DNA of 64,000 bases from positions 23,335 through 87,334 of the IMG/VR virus record IMGVR_UViG_3300021138_001972. One strand, 5' to 3'. This DNA is from a virus. Below the pieces are notes generated by a model. That model was not told the DNA's origin. It made no database searches and was given only the letters and a program-made list of their open reading frames with translations. The translations under genes were made by a program, and so were the position numbers. Numbering within the stretch: the first letter of the stretch is position 1; the number at the start of each line of letters is the position of its first letter. Shown piece after piece: positions 48,997-55,393 of the stretch.

Positions 48997-49121
48997 ATTG
49001 GCAAGGGGAACATCCGGGAAGTGCGGCGTGAGTCACGTGTCATGCAACGCGGCCCCTTGCTGTTGATGTTAGAGGGTTGTAGGTGACCTGTATGGACTGG
49101 GAACCTTCGCACAGATATCAC
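48997..49121 (+). ncRNA. structured spacer RNA
   Basis: Contains GCAAGGGG/CCCCTTGC enclosing CGTG-AGT-CACG, then the motif pair GGTTGTAGGTGAC (49075-49087) and GGAACCTTCG (49100-49109) shared with 47360-47395. No ORF supported. Confidence 0.4.
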
Positions 49122-49197
49122 GGACCCATAGCTCAATAGGTCGAGCAAGCGGCTTTTAACCGAGAGGTTCCCAGTTCGAGTCTGGGTGGGTCTACCA
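49122..49197 (+). tRNA. tRNA-Lys(UUU)
   Basis: Acceptor GGACCCA/TGGGTCT, anticodon loop CTTTTAA, T-arm CCCAG-TTCGAGT-CTGGG, encoded ACCA. Confidence 0.93.
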
Positions 49198-49205
49198 AAC
49201 TTTAT

Positions 49206-49284
49206 GGACCGGTGTCCCGAGCGGCGAAGGGGGCTGACTCTTAATCAGCTAATACCGTGGGTTCGAGTCCCACCCGGTTCACCA
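49206..49284 (+). tRNA. tRNA-Lys(CUU)
   Basis: Acceptor GGACCGG/CCGGTTC, anticodon arm GCTGA-CTCTTAA-TCAGC, T-arm GTGGG-TTCGAGT-CCCAC, encoded ACCA. Confidence 0.92.
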
Positions 49285-49293
49285 AACTCGCAG

Positions 49294-49321
49294 TAGACAA
49301 TCACACAGTCTGCTGTATAAT
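49294..49321 (+). promoter_or_regulatory. sigma-70-type promoter for a tRNA
   Basis: TAGACA (49294-49299), 16 bases, TATAAT (49316-49321), nine bases before the tRNA at 49330. Confidence 0.7.
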
Positions 49322-49329
49322 ATGAACAT

Positions 49330-49407
49330 GCCCCATTAGCCCAACTGGTTAGAGGTGCTAGACTTAGAATCTAGAGGTTCTCAGTTCGAATCTGAGATGG
49401 GGCACCA
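49330..49407 (+). tRNA. tRNA with UAG anticodon (Leu), short variable loop
   Basis: Acceptor GCCCCAT/ATGGGGC with A73, anticodon arm CTAGA-CTTAGAA-TCTAG, variable loop only AGGTT, T-arm CTCAG-TTCGAAT-CTGAG, encoded CCA. UAG reads CUA (Leu), yet bacterial Leu tRNAs carry a long variable arm. Confidence 0.85.
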
Positions 49408-49414
49408 AATTTAT

Positions 49415-49489
49415 GCGAGCGTAGTGTAACGGCGAGCACCACGGCCTCCAACTCCGTTAGTCAGGGTTCGAATCCTTGCGCTCGTGCCA
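49415..49489 (+). tRNA. tRNA-Trp(CCA)
   Basis: Acceptor GCGAGCG/CGCTCGT, anticodon loop CTCCAAC, T-arm CAGGG-TTCGAAT-CCTTG, encoded GCCA. One C-T mismatch closes the anticodon stem. Confidence 0.85.
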
Positions 49490-49510
49490 TTATTGAGAAA
49501 GGACGCTATC

Positions 49511-49774
49511 ATGACCGACGACGCAAATACCAAACCAGAGTTCAAGATAGTGTTCGCACCAGGCAGCTTTGACGACTTTGAAGGCACTCAGGCTGAGCTT
49601 GACGAGTTGGTAGCTGCTATCACCGAAGAGCTGAGCAGCGGCAATGTTCTGTCAGCTAGCACAGAGATCACTGCTGAAGACTGGGCAGCACTGCCTGATC
49701 ATGTCAGAGATAGCTTGATTGCAGAATTCGAAGCCATCGAGGCTGAGGCTACGACCACCAGGACTCTGCACTAA
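49511..49774 (+). CDS. acidic hypothetical protein, 87 aa
   Basis: ATG 49511 with AAAGGA upstream. Very acidic (D-D-F-E-G-T-Q-A-E-L-D-E-L, I-A-E-F-E-A-I-E-A-E) with N-terminal M-T-D-D-A-N-T-K and a strand F-K-I-V-F. Its last bases contain the late box of the next gene. No family recognised; may be an internal or DNA-mimic type protein. Confidence 0.65.
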   Translation: MTDDANTKPEFKIVFAPGSFDDFEGTQAELDELVAAITEELSSGNVLSASTEITAEDWAALPDHVRDSLIAEFEAIEAEATTTRTLH

Positions 49775-49779
49775 ATATC
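49772..49779 (+). promoter_or_regulatory. T4-like late promoter box
   Basis: TAAATATC, two bases TG, ATG 49782; overlaps the stop of the previous gene. Leaderless arrangement. Confidence 0.6.
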
Positions 49780-49781
49780 TG

Positions 49782-49937
49782 ATGAAGATAGCAGATTTAT
49801 TGACTGAAAAAAAAGTACAAACCATCAAGAGTGCCACTGGCAAGCACGGTGAGATCAATCGCCGCAAGGCCAAGGCTGCGGTGGATCCGCATAACTATTT
49901 CAAGAACGAGAAAAGCGCTTACCAAAACACAAAGTGA
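49782..49937 (+). CDS. small basic late protein with CTS-like N-terminus
   Basis: 51 aa. Starts M-K-I-A-D-L-L-T-E followed by a Lys-rich part (K-K-V-Q-T-I-K-S, R-R-K-A-K-A). The first nine residues resemble T4 capsid-targeting leaders, where cleavage follows L/I-x-E. Stop TGA is followed immediately by tRNA-Met. Candidate internal head protein; inferred. Confidence 0.6.
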   Translation: MKIADLLTEKKVQTIKSATGKHGEINRRKAKAAVDPHNYFKNEKSAYQNTK

Positions 49938-50013
49938 GCCTGCAGGGAGGTGTTGGCCATCTCACCGCTTTCATACGGCGGTCAATCGGGTTCGATGCCT
50001 GATGCAGGCACCA
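49938..50013 (+). tRNA. tRNA-Met(CAU)
   Basis: Acceptor GCCTGCA/TGCAGGC, anticodon stem CCGCT/GGCGG with loop TTCATAC, T-arm TCGGG-TTCGATG-CCTGA, encoded ACCA. Loop lacks the usual 37-38 AA; may be Ile2 or Met. Confidence 0.8.
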
Positions 50014-50112
50014 TGCCATCAAGGTTGCAAAGCCAGTCATGCGGCTGTAAATATGTGTAGCATGCGACAGTGCATGCTCAACCCAGGGAGTGCATGAACA
50101 TGGCATGGACCA
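50011..50112 (+). ncRNA. CCA-ended structured element
   Basis: CCATGCC (50011-50017) pairs with GGCATGG (50102-50108), followed by A-CCA. The 84-base interior forms AGCATGC-GACAGT-GCATGCT but no cloverleaf. Shares its first three bases with the CCA of tRNA-Met. Function unknown. Confidence 0.35.
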
Positions 50113-50182
50113 CACCCACGATCTCCGAAGTAACCTGCGGCATGGAAGTAACCAGCTACAGCTCAGCTGAGATCTGACACAG

Positions 50183-50211
50183 TTGGGATGGCTGAAGCCA
50201 TCCCAATTATT
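50183..50211 (+). terminator. Rho-independent-like terminator
   Basis: TTGGGATGGC-TGAA-GCCATCCCAA, 10-bp perfect stem, then TTATT. T tail is short. Confidence 0.65.
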
Positions 50212-50248
50212 CCCTAATAGATTGCTTCATTACTAATCTGGTGAAAGC

Positions 50249-50298
50249 GCCTACCTGAATAGCAGCAGAGTCTGGATCGAAACCAGGAGGTAGCACCA
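50249..50298 (+). ncRNA. T-arm/acceptor mini-element with CCA
   Basis: GC-(C)-TACCT pairs with AGGTAGC with one bulge; hairpin CTGG-ATCGAAA-CCAG sits where a T-arm would; ACCA end. No anticodon or D-arm. A further T-arm-like GGCGG-TTCGACT-CCGTC at about 50330-50346 has no 5' half. Both look like tRNA 3' halves. Confidence 0.35.
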
Positions 50299-50358
50299 TA
50301 CAATGACTAACCTAAATAACAGGGGCATGGGCGGTTCGACTCCGTCCCCAAGCACTAT

Positions 50359-51339
50359 CTATCTGCTGGCTTGCTCTAGCTCTAGCTCAAGTTCTCTGAC
50401 CTTATGCCATAAATCTTCTCGCTGAACAGCGGGCATGATGTGTATGGCTCTGTATAATATCTCTATGTTCTTGCGAGAATATGCTGACACCTTGTCAGCA
50501 TCTATGCTAGATAGGGTTCCGCGATCTGGCAGTGCCATTCCAAAGAAAAGCGCTCGGTAATCCAATACAGTGTAAAGTTCGGTCCTAGCCCCACACCAAG
50601 CTCTGGTGTAGGTGAGATATTCGCTGTTAAAATAACGATTATAATCGCTGAAGTTTATCTCCTTGAGCACATAACTTTCGAAGCTATCAGGGTCAGACGG
50701 ATCACGGTCATGTGCCTTGCAGTCGCAGAAGTAGGATATGCTGAATGGGGTACCATTTAGATCCACTCCGCAGGTATTGTTCTGCGTGAGACCGTTTATG
50801 GCATTTAGATATTCTATGTTATCCAAGACACCATCATAGCGATTGCTGTTGAGCAACTGTAGGAGGTATGCGGTCTTGTATTTGTAATCAGTGGTGAACT
50901 TGTTCTTGTAGACTTCCAACAGCTTGGGTATCCAACAATCCTGTTCTGCTACCGTTATGGATATCAGCTCATCTGTGCTGAAATCAAAAACATGGCTGGT
51001 TATGTAGGGTGGTTCGTGCCCCAGTGCTGAACGCCTCGTTCCCCAGTGTCTTGGGCTCTTGAGCATGCCTACTGCTCTAGCATAAAGTTGGTCAGGATCA
51101 GCTTGGTAATGCACAACACCAGATCGGACAGCGAGACTGTTCTCATCCATCTGTAACCATGGTATGTCAGCAGTCCAGTCATTGCTGGCACTGGGTTCGC
51201 GCCGCCATCCGTCGCCCATCATGCCGCCTATGAAATGGCAACCTGCGCCAGTTGGGCATATCATCGTCGTGCCTACGTGCATCTGCTGATGCTTGAAGTC
51301 TTGCCACAGCCTGTGGTCAGTCATATCTATGATCATCAT
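50359..51339 (-). CDS. hypothetical protein, paralogue of 53937 (sulfotransferase-like loop)
   Basis: 326 aa. Alignable with the 53937 product throughout: I-C-P-T-G-A-G-C-H-F-I-G-G-M versus I-Y-P-S-G-A-S-G-N-F-L-G-G-L near residue 28, then E-P/S-P-Y-I/L-T-S, N-K-F-T-T, F-C-D-C-K-A, R-D-P, R-G-T/K-L-S. The P-S-G-x-S-x-N-F type loop is reminiscent of the PAPS 5'-phosphosulfate loop of sulfotransferases, but no 3'-phosphate motif is clear. ATAAATTAT lies right before the ATG pair. Function unknown. Confidence 0.6.
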   Translation of the reverse strand: MMIIDMTDHRLWQDFKHQQMHVGTTMICPTGAGCHFIGGMMGDGWRREPSASNDWTADIPWLQMDENSLAVRSGVVHYQADPDQLYARAVGMLKSPRHWGTRRSALGHEPPYITSHVFDFSTDELISITVAEQDCWIPKLLEVYKNKFTTDYKYKTAYLLQLLNSNRYDGVLDNIEYLNAINGLTQNNTCGVDLNGTPFSISYFCDCKAHDRDPSDPDSFESYVLKEINFSDYNRYFNSEYLTYTRAWCGARTELYTVLDYRALFFGMALPDRGTLSSIDADKVSAYSRKNIEILYRAIHIMPAVQREDLWHKVRELELELEQASR

Positions 51340-51359
51340 ATAATTTATGGTACAAAACT

Positions 51360-51435
51360 GCGCATGTCGATCTCTGGTGAGATCACCTGTCTGTCTAACA
51401 GGTCAAGGTGGGTTCGATTCCCATCATGCGCGCCA
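51360..51435 (+). tRNA. tRNA-Asp(GUC), copy 1
   Basis: Acceptor GCGCATG/CATGCGC, anticodon arm CCTGT-CTGTCTA-ACAGG, T-arm GTGGG-TTCGATT-CCCAT, encoded GCCA. Nearly identical to copy 2 at 53753. Confidence 0.93.
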
Positions 51436-51464
51436 TTTACAATCTCTAGTAGAAGCTATATAAT
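51436..51464 (+). promoter_or_regulatory. sigma-70-type promoter for tRNA-Cys
   Basis: TTTACA (51436-51441), 17 bases, TATAAT (51459-51464); tRNA-Cys starts at 51474. Confidence 0.65.
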
Positions 51465-51473
51465 GCTACAGAC

Positions 51474-51547
51474 GGTCTGGTGTCAGAGTGGCTATGTAGA
51501 GGACTGCAAATCCTCCTACGGGGGTTCGATTCCCTCCTAGACCTCCA
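51474..51547 (+). tRNA. tRNA-Cys(GCA), copy 1
   Basis: Acceptor GGTCTGG/CTAGACC, anticodon arm GAGGA-CTGCAAA-TCCTC, T-loop TTCGATT, U73 and CCA as expected for Cys. Confidence 0.93.
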
Positions 51548-51548
51548 A

Positions 51549-52316
51549 CTAAATCTTGATGGCTTTGACCAATAGGTGCCATCCGAGATATTCCTTGACA
51601 GCAGCACGCATGTCCTCAGGCATGGCGGCAAACCATGGTTCAAGCTCATAACGTCCTGCCTTGTAAGCATCCACGTTGTACATGAAACAGTGGTCCTGCC
51701 GTATGCGCCCGATGGTGAACAGGCCATCCACTAGATCATAGATGTCATCGTGAGTATAGGTCTTGGCATACGGGCATGCAGCTTGCGCTTCGTACTGATC
51801 TAATCCCTTGCGTATCATGGCATATTTCCAGCTGTTTGCCGCATATACCATGAATCGCAGTTCACCTTGGTCAGCCAATACCGCATGTGCATTGGCAATG
51901 ATACCGCGGTCATTGGGGTGATGATGTATGACGCCGCAGCTGTAGACCAGATCAAACTGTCCAAGGTCGCTGAGATCACTGCTGGCATCACGTTGATGGA
52001 ATTCGCCAGGTAGATCAAATACCGCAAAACGATCGCGTGCGACTGCTAGGCTCTGTGCGCTGAGATCGATGCCAACATATTCAGCACCGTGTCGTGCAAA
52101 TTCTTCAGCATCTGCACCTATGCCGCAGCCTATCTCCAGCACGCGCCGTCCCTGCCAATGATGGAAGGCTGCGAAGTCTCTGATGTGAGGTTCCACGAGA
52201 TATCTGCGTGCATTGGCTTCGCGATAGTATTCAGCGGTGCCAATGGGTTTGGTGCTGTGTTTGATGTTGCAGGGCTGTGTGTCCCAGTAACGCTGTATCT
52301 TTTCTATCAAATCCAT
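51549..52316 (-). CDS. class I SAM-dependent methyltransferase
   Basis: 255 aa from ATG 52316. Motif I V-L-E-I-G-C-G-I-G-A-D-A, acidic loop V-G-I-D-L-S, motif near F-D-L-V-Y-S-C-G-V-I-H-H-H, all typical of UbiE/UbiG-like methyltransferases. N-terminal R-Y-W-D-T-Q-P-C-N is seen in small-molecule or glycan methylases. Substrate unknown. Convergent with tRNA-Cys, one base apart. Confidence 0.85.
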   Translation of the reverse strand: MDLIEKIQRYWDTQPCNIKHSTKPIGTAEYYREANARRYLVEPHIRDFAAFHHWQGRRVLEIGCGIGADAEEFARHGAEYVGIDLSAQSLAVARDRFAVFDLPGEFHQRDASSDLSDLGQFDLVYSCGVIHHHPNDRGIIANAHAVLADQGELRFMVYAANSWKYAMIRKGLDQYEAQAACPYAKTYTHDDIYDLVDGLFTIGRIRQDHCFMYNVDAYKAGRYELEPWFAAMPEDMRAAVKEYLGWHLLVKAIKI

Positions 52317-52337
52317 GTGATACTTACCATGCAAATA

Positions 52338-52412
52338 GGGTGTATAGTTCAGCGGTAGAACACTTGGTCGACATCCAAGTGGTCGTTGGTTCAAGCCCAG
52401 CTACACTACCCA
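52338..52412 (+). tRNA. tRNA-Val(GAC)-like
   Basis: D-arm GTTC-AGCGGTA-GAAC, anticodon arm CTTGG-TCGACAT-CCAAG, T-arm GTTGG-TTCAAGC-CCAGC, CCA end. Position 33 is C instead of U, and the first acceptor pair (G with A) is a mismatch. Confidence 0.75.
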
Positions 52413-52415
52413 ACA

Positions 52416-52760
52416 TCACAGCTGTATGGCTATGCTCTGTTCGTTCACAGGGAGGTCGTGATCTGCATTGTCAGCTTTGCGACGATTTGCTGGACAGTGC
52501 CACACACATACCGCAAAGCTGCCATGTTCCCAGCTGTTTTCTATGCGCTGCATGGCTTGGCTGTGCATGATGCTGTGCGGATCATGCGCCTTGGCATCCA
52601 GCTGATCAAACAGATCGCCCAGGAACTCCCTGGTCTGCGGCAACACCAAGTTGCTAGCACACCAGCAGCAGGGCATGAGATATCCGTCGGATGCCAGATA
52701 GGCTTCCTGCTCAGGTTCGGCACCATCCCTGGATCTGCAGGCAGGATCAACTTGCGGCAT
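52416..52760 (-). CDS. SPASM-like cluster protein, split partner of 52747
   Basis: 114 aa. Contains A-Y-L-A-S-D-G-Y-L-M-P-C-C-W-C and later F-A-V-C-V-W-H-C-P-A, the cysteine pattern of the C-terminal SPASM half of radical SAM enzymes. It starts at an ATG 14 bases inside the end of the radical SAM gene but in another frame. Either two coupled subunits, or one gene split by a frameshift. An auxiliary Fe-S cluster role is inferred. Confidence 0.6.
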   Translation of the reverse strand: MPQVDPACRSRDGAEPEQEAYLASDGYLMPCCWCASNLVLPQTREFLGDLFDQLDAKAHDPHSIMHSQAMQRIENSWEHGSFAVCVWHCPANRRKADNADHDLPVNEQSIAIQL

Positions 52761-53367
52761 TCACACTGTCCCTGATCTGTTCAAAGGTTTTGGTTGGTAT
52801 CAACGACTGATGCTGCTGCTCGTATCGTGTGCTCCATATGCACAACAATTCGTTGAACCCCAGAGATCGTGCCATGTCAATGCCCGCGGGTATGTCATCT
52901 TGATTGTGACTGAATATTATCCATTTCCAGCACATGCGCACCTCGGGATTTGCTGCACGCAGCGTGCGTATGCCAGCTTCCACGGTAGGCCATCTGCTGT
53001 TCACGCGATAGAGATGATTGTTATAAGGCAGTCCGTCAATGCTGAACGTGATGCTGTCTCTTTTGGTCAGCAGAGGTGCCAACTGCATCCACCATCGTTC
53101 ACTTCTAAACGAGCCGTTGGTCACTATCTCAAATGTGATGCTGGGCTGTCGAGCTCGTATGGCAGCAACCAGCTCAGGTAACTGAGGATGATATATGGGA
53201 TCGCCGTGGTTACCGCTCATCATGACCAAATCATAGTTGGAGCAGATGCTGGCAGCTATGTCGATATCTATGTCCATCATTTGCAGATCTCTCCATCCTG
53301 TGCGTGCACACTGATGGCACGCTAGTGTGCATCTCGAGGTAGGTTCTAGGTGTAAACGTCTAATCAT
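52747..53367 (-). CDS. radical SAM core protein (short)
   Basis: 206 aa. C13-x3-C17-x2-C20 near the N-terminus (R-C-T-L-A-C-H-Q-C), S-G-N-H-G-D-P in place of GGEP, N-G-S-F, S-I-D-G-L-P. This matches the core of radical SAM/SPASM enzymes of the peptide-maturation or MoaA-like type, but ends where the SPASM part should begin; that part is in the next frame (52416). TTAAATAGGTC precedes the ATG, so it could also be a late leaderless gene. Confidence 0.75.
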   Translation of the reverse strand: MIRRLHLEPTSRCTLACHQCARTGWRDLQMMDIDIDIAASICSNYDLVMMSGNHGDPIYHPQLPELVAAIRARQPSITFEIVTNGSFRSERWWMQLAPLLTKRDSITFSIDGLPYNNHLYRVNSRWPTVEAGIRTLRAANPEVRMCWKWIIFSHNQDDIPAGIDMARSLGFNELLCIWSTRYEQQHQSLIPTKTFEQIRDSVNAAS

Positions 53368-53395
53368 GACCTATTTAATGTTAAACACTCTGCCA

Positions 53396-53470
53396 GCTCC
53401 AATCATCTAGCAGCCTAGGATACCCGACTCTTTGCGGATCACAAGGGTTCAAATCCCTTTGGGAGCACCA
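53396..53470 (+). tRNA. tRNA-Glu-like gene with aberrant anticodon arm
   Basis: Acceptor, D-arm and T-arm match the tRNA-Glu at 45252 (GCTCC..., ATCT-AGCAGCCT-AGGA, AAGGG-TTCAAAT-CCCTT, ACCA). The anticodon stem pairs only as ACCCG/CGGAT (one mismatch) around an 8-base loop ACTCTTTG. Reading after U gives CUU (Lys), but the identity is uncertain; it may be a decaying copy or carry an enlarged loop. Confidence 0.55.
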
Positions 53471-53478
53471 AATCATTG

Positions 53479-53486
53479 TTAAATAA
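53479..53486 (+). promoter_or_regulatory. late promoter box (variant)
   Basis: TTAAATAA, then CTG and ATG 53490. Confidence 0.5.
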
Positions 53487-53489
53487 CTG

Positions 53490-53693
53490 ATGCGCTTGAT
53501 AGATCTATTTCTCACCGAAGACGAGCTGGCAGAACTGGAGTTCATGGGCAGCACCTGCACCAAAGATTGCAGCGGTCATCGCGCTGGCTACAAGTGGAGC
53601 ATGGACAGAGGCGGGCGACAACCCAGCTCAACCAGCCCAAGCTTCAACAAGGGTGCTGCTATAGCAGCCAAGGTCCGGGTAGCTCAGTGGTAG
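53490..53693 (+). CDS. truncated copy of the late CTS-like protein
   Basis: 67 aa, almost identical over 60 residues to the product of 55011 (M-R-L-I-D-L-F-L-T-E-D..., C-T-K-D-C-S-G-H-R-A-G-Y). After the shared A-A-I-A-A-K-V-R-V the sequence runs into the 5' end of tRNA-Leu and stops at TAG, so the C-terminal 40 residues are lost. Probably a duplicate cut by recombination at the tRNA. Confidence 0.65.
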   Translation: MRLIDLFLTEDELAELEFMGSTCTKDCSGHRAGYKWSMDRGGRQPSSTSPSFNKGAAIAAKVRVAQW

Positions 53694-53747
53694 AGCCTGA
53701 GCCTCAAGAGCTCCGCGTCGGTGGTTCAATCCCATCCTCGGGCACCA
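53673..53747 (+). tRNA. tRNA-Leu(CAA), short variable loop, copy 1
   Basis: Acceptor GTCCGGG/CTCGGGC with A73, anticodon loop CTCAAGA, variable region only CGCGTC, T-arm GGTGG-TTCAATC-CCATC, encoded CCA. Lacks the long arm of normal Leu tRNAs. Overlaps the end of the previous ORF. Confidence 0.8.
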
Positions 53748-53752
53748 TATCT

Positions 53753-53828
53753 GCGCATGTGGATCTCTGGTGAGATCACCTGTCTGTCTAACAGGTCGAG
53801 GTGGGTTCAATTCCCATCATGCGCGCCA
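53753..53828 (+). tRNA. tRNA-Asp(GUC), copy 2
   Basis: Differs from copy 1 at only a few bases (TCG to TGG in the D region, AAGG to GAGG, TTCGATT to TTCAATT). Encoded GCCA. Confidence 0.93.
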
Positions 53829-53842
53829 AAAACTAGTGTCAT

Positions 53843-53916
53843 GGTCTGGTGGCGGAGTGGCCACGCTGTGGACTGCAAATCCACCCACGGGGGTTCGATT
53901 CCCTCCCAGACCTCCA
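53843..53916 (+). tRNA. tRNA-Cys(GCA), copy 2
   Basis: Acceptor GGTCTGG/CCAGACC, anticodon arm GTGGA-CTGCAAA-TCCAC, T-loop TTCGATT, U73-CCA. Confidence 0.93.
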
Positions 53917-53936
53917 ACTGAGTATCTATCGCTAGG

Positions 53937-54941
53937 CTACAAATCTCTGCATACCACAGCTTCGGCTAATTGCTGCCGCAGCTTGGCTAATGTTTGCTGC
54001 ATCAGCGCACGTTCTGGATCTGGTATGACATACACAAACTCATCAAGTAGATCAAGATTCTTGAAACTATAAGCTTTGATCTGCGCTGTATCTATACGAC
54101 TAAGTTTACCTCGCTCGGGTAATTTTAGATCAAAGAACAGATCACAATAATCAACCGGCGTGTAGATATCTGAGCTCTGGGCACACCAAAGCCTGGTCTG
54201 TTGATAATAATCACATTCAAATCTCTGATATGCGGTGCTATAATAGATGTTTTCTCTGATATAGGCATCAAAGTTATCCGGATCAGCCGGATCGCGGCCA
54301 AGTGCTTTGCAGTCACAGAAATACAGCATGCTGAATTGACTACCCAACAACCTAAATCCATTTACCCTATCTCGCAGTTTTTCCGTAGCATTGAAATATT
54401 CCAGATAGTCTATGGTACCGTGAAAGCCATCTTTGGTGAGTATATCATTGAGTATTTCTATCAAGGACCAAGGCTTATAGGTGAATACCGTGGTAAACTT
54501 ATTCTTGCGCACACGCAACAGTTCAGCTATCCAGGCATGTTCTTCACGCATGGTAATAGCTATCAGTTCGTTGGTGTGAAAATTTACTATATTGCTGGTT
54601 AGATATGGTGATTCATGAGCAGTTGCAATCTTCGTGGTATCCCGTATCTGCGGATTTCTCACAAAATCTTTGGCTCTTGAATATAAACTATCCAAATTCA
54701 CTGCGCATCTCATATGGCTGTCTTTCCATCTTACACTGCAGTCGTCTAGCTCGAGATAGTTCATAGTCGCGCCCCAGTCGTTGGTGGCAGCATCTTGATA
54801 CCACCATTTGCCTTGCATCAATCCACCGAGAAAATTGCCACTGGCGCCAGAAGGATAGATCAACGAGCTGTGAGTTTTGACTTCAAAGTACTTGAAATCT
54901 TTGAACACTGGATGATCAATATCTAAGGGCAATAACATCAA
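53937..54941 (-). CDS. hypothetical protein, paralogue of 50359
   Basis: 334 aa. Y-P-S-G-A-S-G-N-F-L-G-G-L near residue 30, then H-E-S-P-Y-L-T-S-N, E-L-I-A-I-T-M, K-N-K-F-T-T, F-C-D-C-K-A, R-D-P-A-D-P-D-N-F, C-terminal coiled helix. See the paralogue for the weak sulfotransferase resemblance. More AT-rich than the 50359 copy. Both copies adjoin an Asp-Cys tRNA pair, which marks a duplicated segment. Confidence 0.6.
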   Translation of the reverse strand: MMLLPLDIDHPVFKDFKYFEVKTHSSLIYPSGASGNFLGGLMQGKWWYQDAATNDWGATMNYLELDDCSVRWKDSHMRCAVNLDSLYSRAKDFVRNPQIRDTTKIATAHESPYLTSNIVNFHTNELIAITMREEHAWIAELLRVRKNKFTTVFTYKPWSLIEILNDILTKDGFHGTIDYLEYFNATEKLRDRVNGFRLLGSQFSMLYFCDCKALGRDPADPDNFDAYIRENIYYSTAYQRFECDYYQQTRLWCAQSSDIYTPVDYCDLFFDLKLPERGKLSRIDTAQIKAYSFKNLDLLDEFVYVIPDPERALMQQTLAKLRQQLAEAVVCRDL

Positions 54942-54999
54942 ACTATATATGCTGCTGGTCAGCTGGATTGTTCACTAAGATTTGACTGTGGAAATATGT

Positions 55000-55007
55000 G
55001 TAAATAA
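55000..55007 (+). promoter_or_regulatory. late promoter box (variant)
   Basis: GTAAATAA, then ACC and ATG 55011. Confidence 0.5.
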
Positions 55008-55010
55008 ACC

Positions 55011-55334
55011 ATGCGCTTGATAGATCTATTCCTCACCGAAGACAAGCTGGCAGAACTGGAGTTCATGGGCAGCACTTGCACCAAGGACTGCAGCGGCCAT
55101 CGAGCTGGTTATTATTGGAGCCTAGATCGCGGCGGCAAGCAACCTAGCCCGCTGAGTCCCAGCCCTAGCTTCAACAAGGGTGCTGCTATAGCAGCCAAGG
55201 TTCGAGTAGCAAGACCACAAGGTGGAGGTAAATTTGCTCAGTATCTCAGCCAAACACCCAGCGCTGTGCGAAAGAGACAGCAGCGTGCACAGGCCAAGAT
55301 TACACCACCTGCAGTTTCACCTAACAATCCTTGA
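55011..55334 (+). CDS. late protein with CTS-like N-terminus
   Basis: 107 aa. Starts M-R-L-I-D-L-F-L-T-E-D-K-L-A-E-L-E, then C-T-K-D-C-S-G-H-R-A-G-Y-Y-W-S, a Ser/Pro-rich linker and a basic C-terminus (R-K-R-Q-Q-R-A-Q-A-K). The conserved C-x3-C-x3-H region may bind metal or pack in the capsid. The N-terminus resembles the T4 Alt/IP capsid-targeting leader with an L-x-E cleavage site. A shorter copy is at 53490. Candidate internal head protein; inferred. Confidence 0.65.
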   Translation: MRLIDLFLTEDKLAELEFMGSTCTKDCSGHRAGYYWSLDRGGKQPSPLSPSPSFNKGAAIAAKVRVARPQGGGKFAQYLSQTPSAVRKRQQRAQAKITPPAVSPNNP

Positions 55335-55351
55335 ATCTGCATTGGCATTGC

Positions 55352-55372
55352 CCCTGTGACCAACACAGGGTT
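55352..55372. terminator. bidirectional terminator-like hairpin
   Basis: CCCTGTG-ACCAA-CACAGGG between the convergent genes at 55011 and 55394; short T/A flanks only. Confidence 0.4.
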
Positions 55373-55393
55373 AACATCCTGGTTGTTGGCAGC

